From assembly GCA_050299855.1 (NCBI GenBank), contig JBNKWQ010000025.1, positions 114,672 through 178,671 of the forward strand: 64,000 nucleotides of DNA, given 5' to 3'. A program made the position numbers and the translations under genes. Below are positions 29,141 to 37,302 of the stretch, in pieces (the stretch's first letter is position 1; every line of letters begins with the position of its first letter). This DNA is from Hahella sp050299855. GTDB taxonomy: Bacteria; Pseudomonadota; Gammaproteobacteria; Pseudomonadales; Oleiphilaceae. Below the pieces are notes generated by a model. That model saw only the letters and a list, made by a program, of their open reading frames with translations. It was not told the origin of the DNA and did not search any database.

Positions 29141-30238
29141 ATGACTGAAGTATCAGCCACCGTATTTACCCCAGAAGATTTTGCCCACAACCTGCTGACC
29201 TGGTTTGATCAACACGGCCGCCATGATCTCCCCTGGCAACACCCAAGGTCGCCCTACCGGGTCTGGCTTTCGGAAATCATGCTGCAACAAACCCAGGTGT
29301 CGACGGTGATCGGCTATTTCAACCGTTTTGTCGAACGCTTCCCTGAGGTCAAGGACCTTGCCGAAGCCCCCATCGATGAAGTGCTCATCTATTGGGCAGG
29401 CCTCGGCTACTACGCCAGAGCACGCAACCTTCATAAAGCTGCAATCAGGTTAATGAATGAATTCGGCGGTGAGTTCCCGCAAGAAACGGAAGTTCTGCAA
29501 ACACTTCCAGGCATCGGCAGATCCACGGCTGGCGCAATACTGGCCCAGGCATTCAATCAACGGGAACCGATCCTGGACGGTAACGTCAAACGGGTGCTGG
29601 CCCGCATTGAAGGCATCGAAGGCTGGCCGGGGCAACCGGCCATTGAAAAGCGGTTATGGGATATTGCCGGCGGCTACACACCGGAGGAGCGTATCGTCGA
29701 TTACACCCAGGCGATCATGGATCTGGGCGCCTCACTGTGCTCACGCACCAAGCCATCCTGCCAACAGTGCCCAATGAACCTTGCTTGTCGCGCCTATATC
29801 GAGAACCGCACGGGGGAACTACCCACCCGCAAACCTAGGAAAAGCATCCCTACGGTAGAACGCTATCTATTAGTATTGAAGGATGCAGATGGCCGCTACC
29901 TGATGGAACGCCGCCCGGCTTCAGGTATCTGGGGTGGACTCTGGTGCTTCCCGGAAAGCGGGAAAGATGAAGACCTGCAGGAAGCATTATCTGACTGGCG
30001 CATCCGCTATCCTGTGCCTGGAAATTATCATTTGGCCCCGCCTTTCAAGCATACCTTCTCCCACTATCATGTCATCTTAAAGCCGGTGATAGCGGATATC
30101 GGCACAACGACCGATCATCACCAGATCCGCGAGGAAGGCCAAAGCTGGGTAGACCTGGAAACCACCGAATTGGCCCTGCCCGCCCCCATCGCTCAATGGC
30201 TTGAGCAAAAGGAACAGGCACAACAGGCATTGCTGTAA
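29141..30238 (+). CDS. mutY: A/G-specific adenine glycosylase
   Basis: 366 residues from the ATG at 29141; an upstream in-frame start at 29000 would add 47 residues that do not belong to the family. MutY removes adenine mispaired with 8-oxoguanine. Seen: catalytic Glu in SEIMLQQTQV, helix-hairpin-helix LPGIGRSTAGAIL, catalytic Asp in PILDGNVKRVLAR, the four-cysteine [4Fe-4S] loop C-X6-C-X2-C-X5-C (CSRTKPSCQQCPMNLAC) and a C-terminal NUDIX-like lesion-recognition domain. mutY-yggX-tRNA-Phe is the Pseudomonas order. Confidence 0.95.
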   Translation: MTEVSATVFTPEDFAHNLLTWFDQHGRHDLPWQHPRSPYRVWLSEIMLQQTQVSTVIGYFNRFVERFPEVKDLAEAPIDEVLIYWAGLGYYARARNLHKAAIRLMNEFGGEFPQETEVLQTLPGIGRSTAGAILAQAFNQREPILDGNVKRVLARIEGIEGWPGQPAIEKRLWDIAGGYTPEERIVDYTQAIMDLGASLCSRTKPSCQQCPMNLACRAYIENRTGELPTRKPRKSIPTVERYLLVLKDADGRYLMERRPASGIWGGLWCFPESGKDEDLQEALSDWRIRYPVPGNYHLAPPFKHTFSHYHVILKPVIADIGTTTDHHQIREEGQSWVDLETTELALPAPIAQWLEQKEQAQQALL

Positions 30239-30350
30239 GGTCATGGCCTGATTTCCTCTGGAACTGCCGGCAACAGAGTTTGTTATACTCCGCAAATTAC
30301 GAACACAGACTAAAATTTTTCCACAACCAAACTAGCAACAGGGATAATTC

Positions 30351-30626
30351 ATGGCACGTAAAGTCTTTTGTAAAAAATACCAGGAAGAACTGGATGGCCT
30401 GGACCTCCCCCCCATGCCCGGCGCCAAAGGCAAAGAACTTTTTGACTCAGTCTCCAAGAAAGCCTGGCAGGAATGGCTGGCCCACCAGACCATGCTGATC
30501 AACGAAAAACGCCTGAATCTGATGGACCCGGACACCCGCGCCTACCTCAGCAAACAGATGGATAACTTCTTCAATAATGATTCCGTAGACGCCGCCGAAG
30601 GTTATGTACCACCTTCTGAAAAATAA
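30351..30626 (+). CDS. yggX: Oxidative damage protection / Fe(II)-trafficking protein YggX
   Basis: 91 residues matching YggX along its length: MARKVFCKKYQEELDGLD, PPMPGAKGKELFDSVSKKAWQ in segments, W..W..HQTMLINEKRLN. It protects iron-sulfur clusters from oxidative damage, and MutY upstream carries such a cluster. The gene is 112 bases after mutY. Confidence 0.95.
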   Translation: MARKVFCKKYQEELDGLDLPPMPGAKGKELFDSVSKKAWQEWLAHQTMLINEKRLNLMDPDTRAYLSKQMDNFFNNDSVDAAEGYVPPSEK

Positions 30627-30628
30627 GC

Positions 30629-30657
30629 TTGACAGAAAAACTCGAAGTCGGTTTAAT
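30629..30657 (+). promoter_or_regulatory. Sigma-70 promoter for tRNA-Phe leader transcript
   Basis: TTGACA (30629-30634), a 17-base spacer and TTTAAT (30652-30657), followed by the GC-rich stretch ACGCACCCG. This is a near-consensus stable-RNA promoter with a GC-rich discriminator of the kind that confers stringent control. It begins at the yggX stop codon. Confidence 0.8.
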
Positions 30658-30667
30658 ACGCACCCGT

Positions 30668-30681
30668 TGCCGCTCACGGCA
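30668..30681 (+). ncRNA. Leader hairpin upstream of pseudo-tRNA
   Basis: A five-base stem TGCCG/CGGCA with loop CTCA just after the expected transcription start. It is followed by CTGGTGT...AAGCACCA and TTAAAT, which recur after the next unit (30837-30863). Confidence 0.5.
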
Positions 30682-30720
30682 GCTGGTGTTGAGCCAAGCA
30701 CCACTTAAATAAATGGCATA

Positions 30721-30858
30721 GTGCCCAGATAGCTCAGTTGGGTGTAGCGAACAAAAAATGAAGCATTGCTTCATGTTCGCGGAACGGCAGAAATCTGTGA
30801 TTTCTGACTGGGATGAGCAGGGGCAGACGCAAGTCTGCTGGTGTATTGTCAAGCACCA
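30721..30858 (+). pseudogene. tRNA-like remnant carrying three hairpins
   Basis: It starts with GTGCCCAGATAGCTCAGTTGG, the 5' quarter of the tRNA-Phe that follows (one difference in the D-loop), and ends in GCACCA. The body is replaced by three perfect hairpins: 30747-30780 (seven-base outer stem GCGAACA/TGTTCGC over an inner TGAAGCA/TGCTTCA), 30788-30806 (CAGAAAT/ATTTCTG) and 30823-30838 (GCAGAC, GCAA tetraloop, GTCTGC). It cannot fold as a normal tRNA. Read as a decayed tandem tRNA copy or a structured leader RNA. Confidence 0.6.
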
Positions 30859-30878
30859 TTTAAATTTATGACACTAGT

Positions 30879-30954
30879 GCCCAGATAGCTCAGTCGGTAG
30901 AGCAGGGGATTGAAAATCCCCGTGTCGGTGGTTCGATTCCGCCTCTGGGCACCA
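30879..30954 (+). tRNA. tRNA-Phe (anticodon GAA)
   Basis: 76 bases including encoded CCA. Acceptor GCCCAGA pairs with TCTGGGC; D-stem GCTC/GAGC, anticodon stem GGGGA-TTGAAAA-TCCCC with GAA, and T-loop GGTTCGATTCC are all in place. It is close to the E. coli tRNA-Phe sequence. The accessory island starts right behind it. Confidence 0.98.
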
Positions 30955-30966
30955 CTTAAATTCCTT

Positions 30967-31007
30967 AAAAAACGGGAAGTTACGAATTTTCGGACTTCCC
31001 GTTTTTT
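30967..31007 (+). terminator. Intrinsic terminator of the tRNA-Phe unit
   Basis: A stem of 14 bases, AAAAAACGGGAAGT (30967-30980) with ACTTCCCGTTTTTT (30994-31007), closes a 13-base loop and ends in six Ts. It starts twelve bases after the tRNA. Confidence 0.92.
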
Positions 31008-31108
31008 ATGCGCAACCCAAAAGTGCCAACCAAGTGTCAACGCAGATTCAAAAGTGGACACTCAGCTTGTGCAATGCGCCAAATTAGCTTGGCGTGAGCA
31101 TTTTTATT

Positions 31109-31714
31109 CTATGTCTTGTCTCCAAGTTTAGATAATTCTTGTAGCATCTTCTCTTGTTGCTGATTCCGTGTTTTCCTAAGTTCTTCAACTTCTTTTATCA
31201 TCTGATGCATCCGCTGAGTTGGGTCCCAATCTTCAATTTCCTTTTCAGGCAATCTGCTATACTGTCGGAGCCTGCCTGCTAACTTACTAGCCTTAATCCC
31301 TAATTTTGCATACTGAAACTTGCGCTCCTCAAACACTTCTGAATACTCAGGAGGGCTCGCAACAAATTCAAAGGTAGAATGAATAGAGGCTTCGGCATTT
31401 TCAATTTGCAGGGGAAAACTTAGCACCTCATATAGCAAATCAGTTGATAGCGACTTCCAATTTACCTCAAGTTTCTCTGGTTCTAGAACTGGAGTAGCTA
31501 CTTGAGTTCTGTAATAGCCAGTTTCATCTGGCTGCCCATCATCACAAACAACATTAAGACAAGCCGATATAAATCGATCCAACATAGAGGTAACCTGGAT
31601 GCACAAATATTCCGCATCCTTTTTGTTCTTTGTCCTTTGACTGTACAAATCTTTCAACCACGTAAGTGCAAAGCCTAAGACGACCCCAATTAATCCATAA
31701 AGTGCGCTTTCCAT
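31109..31714 (-). CDS. Hypothetical N-terminally anchored protein
   Basis: 201 residues from the ATG at 31714 (a TTG at 31732 is possible). One N-terminal membrane helix (YGLIGVVLGFALTWL), then a long helical cytoplasmic domain ending in a coiled coil (MHQMIKEVEELRKTRNQQQEKMLQELSK in short segments). I do not recognise the family. It has no sequence motif for catalysis. It is the first gene of the island after the tRNA. Confidence 0.55.
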   Translation of the reverse strand: MESALYGLIGVVLGFALTWLKDLYSQRTKNKKDAEYLCIQVTSMLDRFISACLNVVCDDGQPDETGYYRTQVATPVLEPEKLEVNWKSLSTDLLYEVLSFPLQIENAEASIHSTFEFVASPPEYSEVFEERKFQYAKLGIKASKLAGRLRQYSRLPEKEIEDWDPTQRMHQMIKEVEELRKTRNQQQEKMLQELSKLGDKT

Positions 31715-31861
31715 ATATCCATCAGCCCTCAACCAACTATCAACTTCCGAACCATTTCTCTAGGAAGTATATTTCTCTTGCCAGATTCACCAAAACTTAA
31801 AACACTAGTATTATTAAATAATAATTATACCTTCAAAAAATGATAGTTATTAAAAATGACG

Positions 31862-32719
31862 TTATTCATATCCAGTTTCATATCTAGACTTTACGTCTTC
31901 CAAAGGAATCCCAAAATATCCAGCCACCATTTCTAACCTTAATTCCGGCGATGGTTTAACAAGCTCTCTCAATTTCTCACTTTCAATCGAGTATTTCAGA
32001 ACCTTCCCATACTTATTAGCCATTTTCTCGCTTATTTTGGATTTTGCTATATCTGGAAAATGTTGCAAAAAGTCCATCATTTCAATAATGATGTTGTCAG
32101 TCAGTTTTATAGCAATCTCATTTAAATCTACAGCAGATAATAAGACTTGCGCCCCTGTTATTTGGATCACTTCAGAGGGTGTAATGGTTGCATAAGCTCC
32201 GCCAGGACGATTTTCCATAATGTGCAGTTTGATTGGTCTTTCTAGTTCATTTCGTTGCAACCACAAATCAAGAATATGATTATAGTTCTTAATCATTGCT
32301 CTGATTCGCGTCAAACTTTCCCATTTTTCGACTTCAACTTTATCGTTAAGTTTATTTGGCACAATAAATACAAGCTTTGCCAGATCCACATCAGCTGGTG
32401 TTCCTGTAAGTATGATCGTCGGAACCTTTAGAAATCTCTGAATCGGGTCATTAGAAATTTGGCCATGATAATTTTGCTTTATTGCTATTAACGAGCTAAG
32501 GGCATCTTCTACGGTTAGAAATATATTGTTTATTGAGTCTAGTTTTTCGCGGTTAATACTATTTTTTTCCTGGTAGACAAAAATAAAATACGCCACCCCC
32601 GCACCCAGCAATGATGAAAACAAAGCCATAAAGACCGGAAAAACAATATTCAACAAAATACTAGAATCCTGTTTTAAACCATTGATTGCTTCAACCAACA
32701 TCAAGAAATCAGAATGCAT
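31862..32719 (-). CDS. Hypothetical membrane-anchored protein
   Basis: 285 residues with one hydrophobic segment (about 24-50, VFPVFMALFSSLLGAGVAYFIFV) and a mixed helical/strand C-terminal domain. It has the same topology as the previous gene (one N-terminal anchor, soluble remainder) and lies 147 bases upstream on the same strand, so the two may act together. Family not recognised. Codon use looks AT-rich compared with the core genes. Confidence 0.55.
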   Translation of the reverse strand: MHSDFLMLVEAINGLKQDSSILLNIVFPVFMALFSSLLGAGVAYFIFVYQEKNSINREKLDSINNIFLTVEDALSSLIAIKQNYHGQISNDPIQRFLKVPTIILTGTPADVDLAKLVFIVPNKLNDKVEVEKWESLTRIRAMIKNYNHILDLWLQRNELERPIKLHIMENRPGGAYATITPSEVIQITGAQVLLSAVDLNEIAIKLTDNIIIEMMDFLQHFPDIAKSKISEKMANKYGKVLKYSIESEKLRELVKPSPELRLEMVAGYFGIPLEDVKSRYETGYE

Positions 32720-32870
32720 ATAACATTTCCTTTGTAGAAAAACTTACACTTTCAAAAACAATAAAATCAGCATACAGACAAGACTGTAATTTTTTGGTCA
32801 GAAGCCATGTAAAATATAAAACCCGACCCCATTCTATTCTTTAGCATTACTCTCGGAGTAAGCGCGTCCA

Positions 32871-33773
32871 CTATACAGTTTTTCCCTTGCAATATATTTT
32901 ACTAGATGTATCTAAAAGTGCCGCGTCGTATTCTTCTTTACTCATGTTATAAAATCCAATGCAGTCTTGGATATATTTTTCAGGCCAAACAAAATCGCCA
33001 TTTTCTTCCAAGTGGGTCGCCGAGTTAACAATATCATAGTCGATTAAATCAAACTCTCGCTTTGCATTCACTTTAGCAACAACACAGCTTACATTATGAA
33101 AACATTCATCCGACGAGTCAGATTTAATTCCCAAATTAAATCCGCCGCGATCCTTCACGCTAGGAAAAGCTATTCCATGCGCCTGATTTCTAGAAAGAAT
33201 CGCCTGCGATAACGAACGACTATTTTGATAGTTATTTGATCGCGCATTTTCATCACGCAAAACATGGGCGAAAAATCTATCTATGTATATTTTCTTGATT
33301 GCATCCTTGCGCGGTAAACCATTCAGCATTTTTAAAATAGTCTGATCAGGATCTTTCCCGACAAAATGCATGTATCCATTCTTTTGTACATTTGAGTACT
33401 CGCCAACAACAGCGACCTTAAGCGGTGATTCATTTAATATTTTATAACCCGCCAACTGAACATGCTGACCATTTTCTGGGTCAACTTCAGCCAATGCCGT
33501 TTCCATATCCACGGATATATAAAAAAATGGTTTTCCTTTATCGTTCAGCCTACCCACAGAAGCGATTTCAGCGGGTGGATAGCTTAAATCAGCAACATTG
33601 GTGTAAATTGCATCTTCAATTTTTCGTGCCCGCCAAAAGGTAGAGCCTCTGGCAAGCTCTATCGATAAAATTTCATAATCATTAAATAGTGGTTCAATTG
33701 AATAATAAAACTCTGATTCAGAGCTACTTTTAATAGCCTTACTAAATAGCTTTTCGCATTCTTCTATATTCAT
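32871..33773 (-). CDS. RES-domain protein (possible NAD-degrading toxin)
   Basis: 300 residues from the ATG at 33773, which has AAAGGTAG six bases upstream; the frame stays open to 33923 but that part is repeat DNA. The RES core is recognisable: FWRAR (Arg) near residue 54, GRLNDKGKPFFYISVDMETALAEV with the conserved Tyr/Ser/Glu. RES toxins degrade NAD and are usually paired with an Xre/ParS-type antitoxin, which is absent here. The C-terminal 170 residues extend well beyond the RES core of short toxins, so a different role is possible. Confidence 0.7.
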   Translation of the reverse strand: MNIEECEKLFSKAIKSSSESEFYYSIEPLFNDYEILSIELARGSTFWRARKIEDAIYTNVADLSYPPAEIASVGRLNDKGKPFFYISVDMETALAEVDPENGQHVQLAGYKILNESPLKVAVVGEYSNVQKNGYMHFVGKDPDQTILKMLNGLPRKDAIKKIYIDRFFAHVLRDENARSNNYQNSRSLSQAILSRNQAHGIAFPSVKDRGGFNLGIKSDSSDECFHNVSCVVAKVNAKREFDLIDYDIVNSATHLEENGDFVWPEKYIQDCIGFYNMSKEEYDAALLDTSSKIYCKGKTV

Positions 33774-33795
33774 AACTACCTTTGAACCTAACCTT

Positions 33796-33872
33796 TGTAT
33801 ATCGCGCATGCGCGTTTTTCCATTCCAACGCTTTGAAGATAGTACCTCCAGCCCACTGATTCCAGTGTAATC
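33796..33872 (-). repeat. Repeat R1, divergent copy C
   Basis: Read on the minus strand it matches the last part of R1 (42658-42834, 44379-44555): CCAGTG, CTGGAGG, CTTCA.AG, then AAAACGCGCATGCGCG and a core-like GATATACA. It ends 22 bases before the RES start codon, as the other copies end just before a cassette gene. Confidence 0.65.
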
Positions 33873-33885
33873 AGAGTTAACGAGC

Positions 33886-34000
33886 CAAAGCCCTTTTAGG
33901 CCGTCCTCGAGGCTCCTGCCCAACCCTGCAAGTCAATGTTTGCTCGACCATCTTTTTAAATCGATCATAGACCAATGGGGTTCCCGCAAAGAGCTTTGCC
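33886..34000. repeat. 115-bp inverted-repeat element, copy 1
   Basis: Bounded by CAAAGCCCTTTT and its near-complement GCAAAGAGCTTTG. The interior is about 85 percent identical by eye to 44241-44355, also 115 bases. A third partial match, CTGCCCAACCTTGCAAGTCAATGTT without the ends, lies near 36915-36945 in shorter form. Confidence 0.8.
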
Positions 34001-34343
34001 TCCTTTAATTGTGTCTTCACAGAAGAGGTGCTCGGCCCATTTGACCAGGATGAGGTAGTTTTTAAGTTGAATGTTCAACCCCGGTCAGCCTTTTCCTTTC
34101 GTTGCCTATCAGGGCGGCTAATCTGTCAATGGACGGTCACTGCTAGATTACTGCCAGTTTTGGTTGTTCGCACAGAACGTCCCCACAACTACAAGCTTGA
34201 TTTGTTAAACCAATAGATGAATGCCCCTATCATTCATAATGGGAACCAAATAACATCACAAAATGCTTATGTAAAAGGTGCACTGATCAAGATCAGTTTC
34301 GAACAACGAAAGAATGATTGCGCACCATGCCAGAGGATGAGAG
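34001..34343. other. Non-coding spacer
   Basis: About 340 bases in front of the RES-like gene at 34344. A small palindrome GTTGAATGTTCAAC is at 34066-34079. No credible gene, terminator or recognisable promoter seen. Confidence 0.4.
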
Positions 34344-35267
34344 ATGAGCAAAGAGATATCTGAGTTTCAGGAAGAGTTCAGCAAATTTACAGGCGATATT
34401 CGACGGTTCAGTAACGATGAAATTCAAGCATTTGCTCAAACGATGCCCCGACTTATGCAACTCGCTCGGTTTGATATTTTTCAACCGCTTATTGCTTGGG
34501 AGAAGCAGTATTGGTATCGCTTGCGAACATGCGGAGAAAACGGATTTGCCAACTTACATGAAGTGATTTACCCACCAGTAAATGCAGTTAAAGATTATGG
34601 GCGCGCGAACATTCCCAATGACCCCGTTCACTATGCCAGTAGAAATACCTTAACCGCTCTAAGCGAAGTGCCAGTTGCTCGCGGTGACTACCTCCAAGTG
34701 GTTGCCGTTTCCACTGTCAAGGATACTATCTACCCCTGCTTCCCTATTGGAGAAGCTCATAACTTGATTGTCGCGGGTAAATCAATGGGCGACAGCCCCG
34801 ATCAAACTGCTCATTTTATAAAAAATATTGAGGGCCTTTCTCACAAAGAATCTCTAATGCTTACTCTTTTAGATTCATTCTTGTCGAAAGTGTTTCGAAC
34901 CTCCGCCAAACATTCACAGGCTTATCGTTTGTCAGCACAAATTGCGGCTAAGTTAATGCTAAAAGATGGTGGATTAATGTATCCAAGCGTACATGTACCG
35001 GGAGGCTTGAACATTGCGATCCCTGCTGCACATTTCAATCAACTCTTTGAAGTTAAGTTCACCGAGATCATCAGGGTTGATGATGTATACGATGACTTTA
35101 TCTACGACATCACTCCCGTTAAATTTAGCTGTACTTTTGAGGACGATGGCACCATTCAATGGAATGGCAACCAAAAACCATCTATAACTGTCTCACTGAA
35201 AGAAGGTAGACAGATGCCGCAAGACTATAATGGGTGGCGCGTACCAGCCAACACTAACAAGAAATAA
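34344..35267 (+). CDS. RES-like domain protein
   Basis: 307 residues. The N-terminal 45 residues are helical; then YWYRLR, YPPVNAVKDYGRANIPNDPVHYAS and TALSEVPVARGDYLQVV follow the order of RES-domain motifs (Arg, GR..., Tyr, Ser, Glu). It shares the W/Y-R-R, YPP and GR segments with the gene at 32871 on the other strand, so both probably belong to one broad family. ADP-ribosyl or NAD chemistry is inferred from the family only. No antitoxin-like neighbour. Confidence 0.6.
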   Translation: MSKEISEFQEEFSKFTGDIRRFSNDEIQAFAQTMPRLMQLARFDIFQPLIAWEKQYWYRLRTCGENGFANLHEVIYPPVNAVKDYGRANIPNDPVHYASRNTLTALSEVPVARGDYLQVVAVSTVKDTIYPCFPIGEAHNLIVAGKSMGDSPDQTAHFIKNIEGLSHKESLMLTLLDSFLSKVFRTSAKHSQAYRLSAQIAAKLMLKDGGLMYPSVHVPGGLNIAIPAAHFNQLFEVKFTEIIRVDDVYDDFIYDITPVKFSCTFEDDGTIQWNGNQKPSITVSLKEGRQMPQDYNGWRVPANTNKK

Positions 35268-35304
35268 GGAGAAAATGGGGTCAGATGTACATAGCAATCA
35301 GCCG

Positions 35305-35524
35305 GGCTCAAATACACAATAGCGTTCAGGTAATATAGGCGAACTTTCAATTGCATGAAAAGCAGGTTGGAAGAGAGCGATCTTCTAGCGAGGAAGCTAA
35401 TGGGTAATGCCATAGGCTTTCCCATCCGGGTTTGCGATGTCTGAATTGAACACCACCCCTTTTAACCCCGCACGCTCGATAGAATCCTTAAAGACCTCCG
35501 TGCAAAAAAGTCGGGTACAACTAT
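35305..35524. repeat. 220-bp direct repeat, left copy
   Basis: It covers the 3' end of the gene at 35397-35981 and about 90 bases beyond. A copy with roughly 90 percent identity by eye lies in the same orientation at 50075-50295. Confidence 0.85.
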
Positions 35525-35981
35525 CCAAGTCAGTTTTCAGTAACGGGCAATGACTAAGCCTATCCTCGAAAAAGCCATAGTGAATGAGATTATCGTGCTT
35601 ATCGTAAACCAATAATTTTGGGTCTACTGCCTCCAAAACTTCAGCTGTAACGAGCGGGTTAAACAGATAACCATCCCTACCCTTATAAGTCACTGGTAGA
35701 AATTCGCCACACCCACCTATTACGTCCTTTAGCGCACTGTATGCGTTGATAGACAGAAATAGTCTTCCGAAGTTTTCCGAAATATCCGGCATCTCGGACA
35801 CCCCTGCACTTTCATCGCAGTTTACAAAATCTATCTCTAAGGGCTTCCAAACGTCAGAATATGCAATCGGGTCAGGGTTAAACGCAAAAGTTCCGTATTG
35901 ATCGCCAAGTTTATTCATAGACTCAATAGCCGGTACTTCATGCATAAGATAAGTGCAGTCTTGTTGAACCCGATAAATCAT
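35397..35981 (-). CDS. Imm11-like (DUF1629-type) hypothetical protein
   Basis: 194 residues. It shares with the gene at 41357-41971 the blocks EMPDISENFGRLFLS, GEFLPVTYKGRDGYLF, ...LNPLV, FFEDR and FKDSIERAGLKGVVF, about 35-40 percent identity by eye. The arrangement resembles Imm11/DUF1629 immunity proteins such as 40387-40974, though more distantly. No toxin lies beside it, so it may be an orphan immunity gene. Its 3' third was copied to 50.1 kb as a broken fragment. Confidence 0.55.
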   Translation of the reverse strand: MIYRVQQDCTYLMHEVPAIESMNKLGDQYGTFAFNPDPIAYSDVWKPLEIDFVNCDESAGVSEMPDISENFGRLFLSINAYSALKDVIGGCGEFLPVTYKGRDGYLFNPLVTAEVLEAVDPKLLVYDKHDNLIHYGFFEDRLSHCPLLKTDLDSCTRLFCTEVFKDSIERAGLKGVVFNSDIANPDGKAYGITH

Positions 35982-36014
35982 AACCGTTGGCCTGCTGGCA
36001 GCGTGAGAAGACGG

Positions 36015-36050
36015 AATAGATCTGTCCGGGTTTTGTGGTTTTTTTTAAAC
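36015..36050. repeat. Short repeat AATAG.TCTGTCC...TTTAAAC, copy 1
   Basis: About 36 bases matching 41255-41289 with a few differences. Both copies lie next to an Imm11-like gene and both end in a T-run and TTTAAAC. Confidence 0.7.
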
Positions 36051-36060
36051 TCCCTCTTTT

Positions 36061-36857
36061 TTAGGCATCATCATCGTCGCTAATTTTCTCTCTCAGATCG
36101 CCTAAAAAGTCGGCTAACGGATTCGATATTCCTACTGGTCCAGATGGTTTAAAATTACCTAAATTTGCCTTATCTTCCAGAATATTCAATTCCCGAAGAC
36201 GTAATCTAATGGCGGACTTGGAAACTTGATATATGAATTCCATTTCATTCAAAACCCTGTAGAAATCTACTACATTTCCTGCTTGTCTATCTAAATATAA
36301 AATTCCTATGTTTCTATTTATACCCATATCTTTTTGCTTTGAAACCACAAAATCTGGAACTGTTTTCCTAGGCAGAGAAGAAGCGACGAAGCAAACTTAT
36401 TCGCCTGCCACTCAAGCCAAGACCTTGGATTATCAGATTGAAGTTGGTCAAGCACCAAAGCCCTATCATCATCCTCAATTATTTGACCATCAATCTTATC
36501 AAGCATTTCTGGAGTCAAATGTCTATGCAAAACAAAATGACCAATTTCATGCGCTAATGTGAAATTAAAGGGAGGGCTACCGGGCTCGAGTGAAGAATCA
36601 ATTGATACCATTCTACTTTCTATATTATAACTGCCTCTAACCTTTCTACCTTTCCTATACCCCAAATCTATTAGAAAATTTACTTTCAAACCGTGATCTT
36701 CTTGCAGTCGCTGAGCAATTGAGGCAATTGGCGTAGCTCTAGCTTCTTCAAGGCATTCTGGAGCAAAATGGGACAAGAAATTTTTTTCAACTCTCACCTC
36801 AATATCTACTCTCGATAGCTTGGGAATCCCATTGTTATCATAGATAAAATTAGCCAT
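36061..36857 (-). pseudogene. ImmA/IrrE-family metalloprotease, frameshifted
   Basis: The 5' part (36857 to about 36380) encodes an ImmA/IrrE protease with zinc motif HEIGHFVLH and WQANKFASSLLL. The frame then runs into unrelated residues, while the neighbouring frame (36061-36348) continues the family with VSKQKDMGINRN...YQVSKSAIRLRLRELNIL. The shift lies near 36370-36378, after the codons for SSLLL, and is a one-base loss or two-base gain. ImmA proteases cleave phage-type repressors. No partner repressor is present. A sequencing error is the alternative. Confidence 0.75.
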
Positions 36858-37071
36858 GATCTAATACCCAATCACATTTAAGAATTTACACTTATAAAAC
36901 CACCGAATGTTCGAGAGTCCTGCCCAACCTTGCAAGTCAATGTTAAGAGTTTGACGAGTTTGGGGCCATATCCAGGAATTTTCGCAGGACCCACTTAATT
37001 ACAGAGGATAAACAATAAGCCGCATCACACTGACCAGCAAGCACGGAGAAAATTTAGAGTTGCCCCAAAAT

Positions 37072-37240
37072 CTAATAAATACTTACCAAGTTTAACTTTG
37101 AGACCTAAGTCGGTTACAGCAGATTGCCCCACAACAAGGGTATGCCCCAGTAGTGACCGATAATCAGTTGACTTAGGATGGGTTCAACGCAGCATGAAAT
37201 AAATATAGGGATAATGTTATGTCTATCTCCGGTACATCGG
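37072..37240 (+). promoter_or_regulatory. Effector leader, copy 1
   Basis: About 165 bases closely matching 59345-59505, including AACAAGGGTATGCCCCAGTA, GACTTAGGATG.GTTCAACG and AGCATGAAATAAATATAGGG. It ends at the ATG of an effector N-terminus. Since it is conserved outside the coding sequence, it likely carries the promoter and translation signals of both toxin loci. Confidence 0.75.
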
Positions 37241-37269
37241 ATACAGCCGTTAGCAATCGAAAGGGATAA
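37219..37269 (+). pseudogene. Truncated effector N-terminus (MSISGTSDT...)
   Basis: An ATG preceded by the shared leader encodes MSISGTSDTAVSNRKG and a stop. The first nine residues equal those of the lysozyme-like effector at 59486. Sixteen codons is too short for a working effector, so this is the stump of one whose body was lost. Confidence 0.7.
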
Positions 37270-37302
37270 TATTTCAAACACAGGAAAGACGGACAATTTG
37301 TT

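Noticed and set aside
30849..31061. 70-codon minus-strand frame across the tRNA-Phe gene
   Set aside because: It is antisense to a perfect tRNA and its terminator; a common spurious call.
30960..31108. Phage attachment site at the tRNA-Phe 3' end
   Set aside because: No second copy of the tRNA 3' end was found downstream in the window and no integrase gene is present.
33774..33923. 50-residue N-terminal extension of the RES protein
   Set aside because: It is translated R1 and IR-element DNA; the ATG at 33773 has a good ribosome site.
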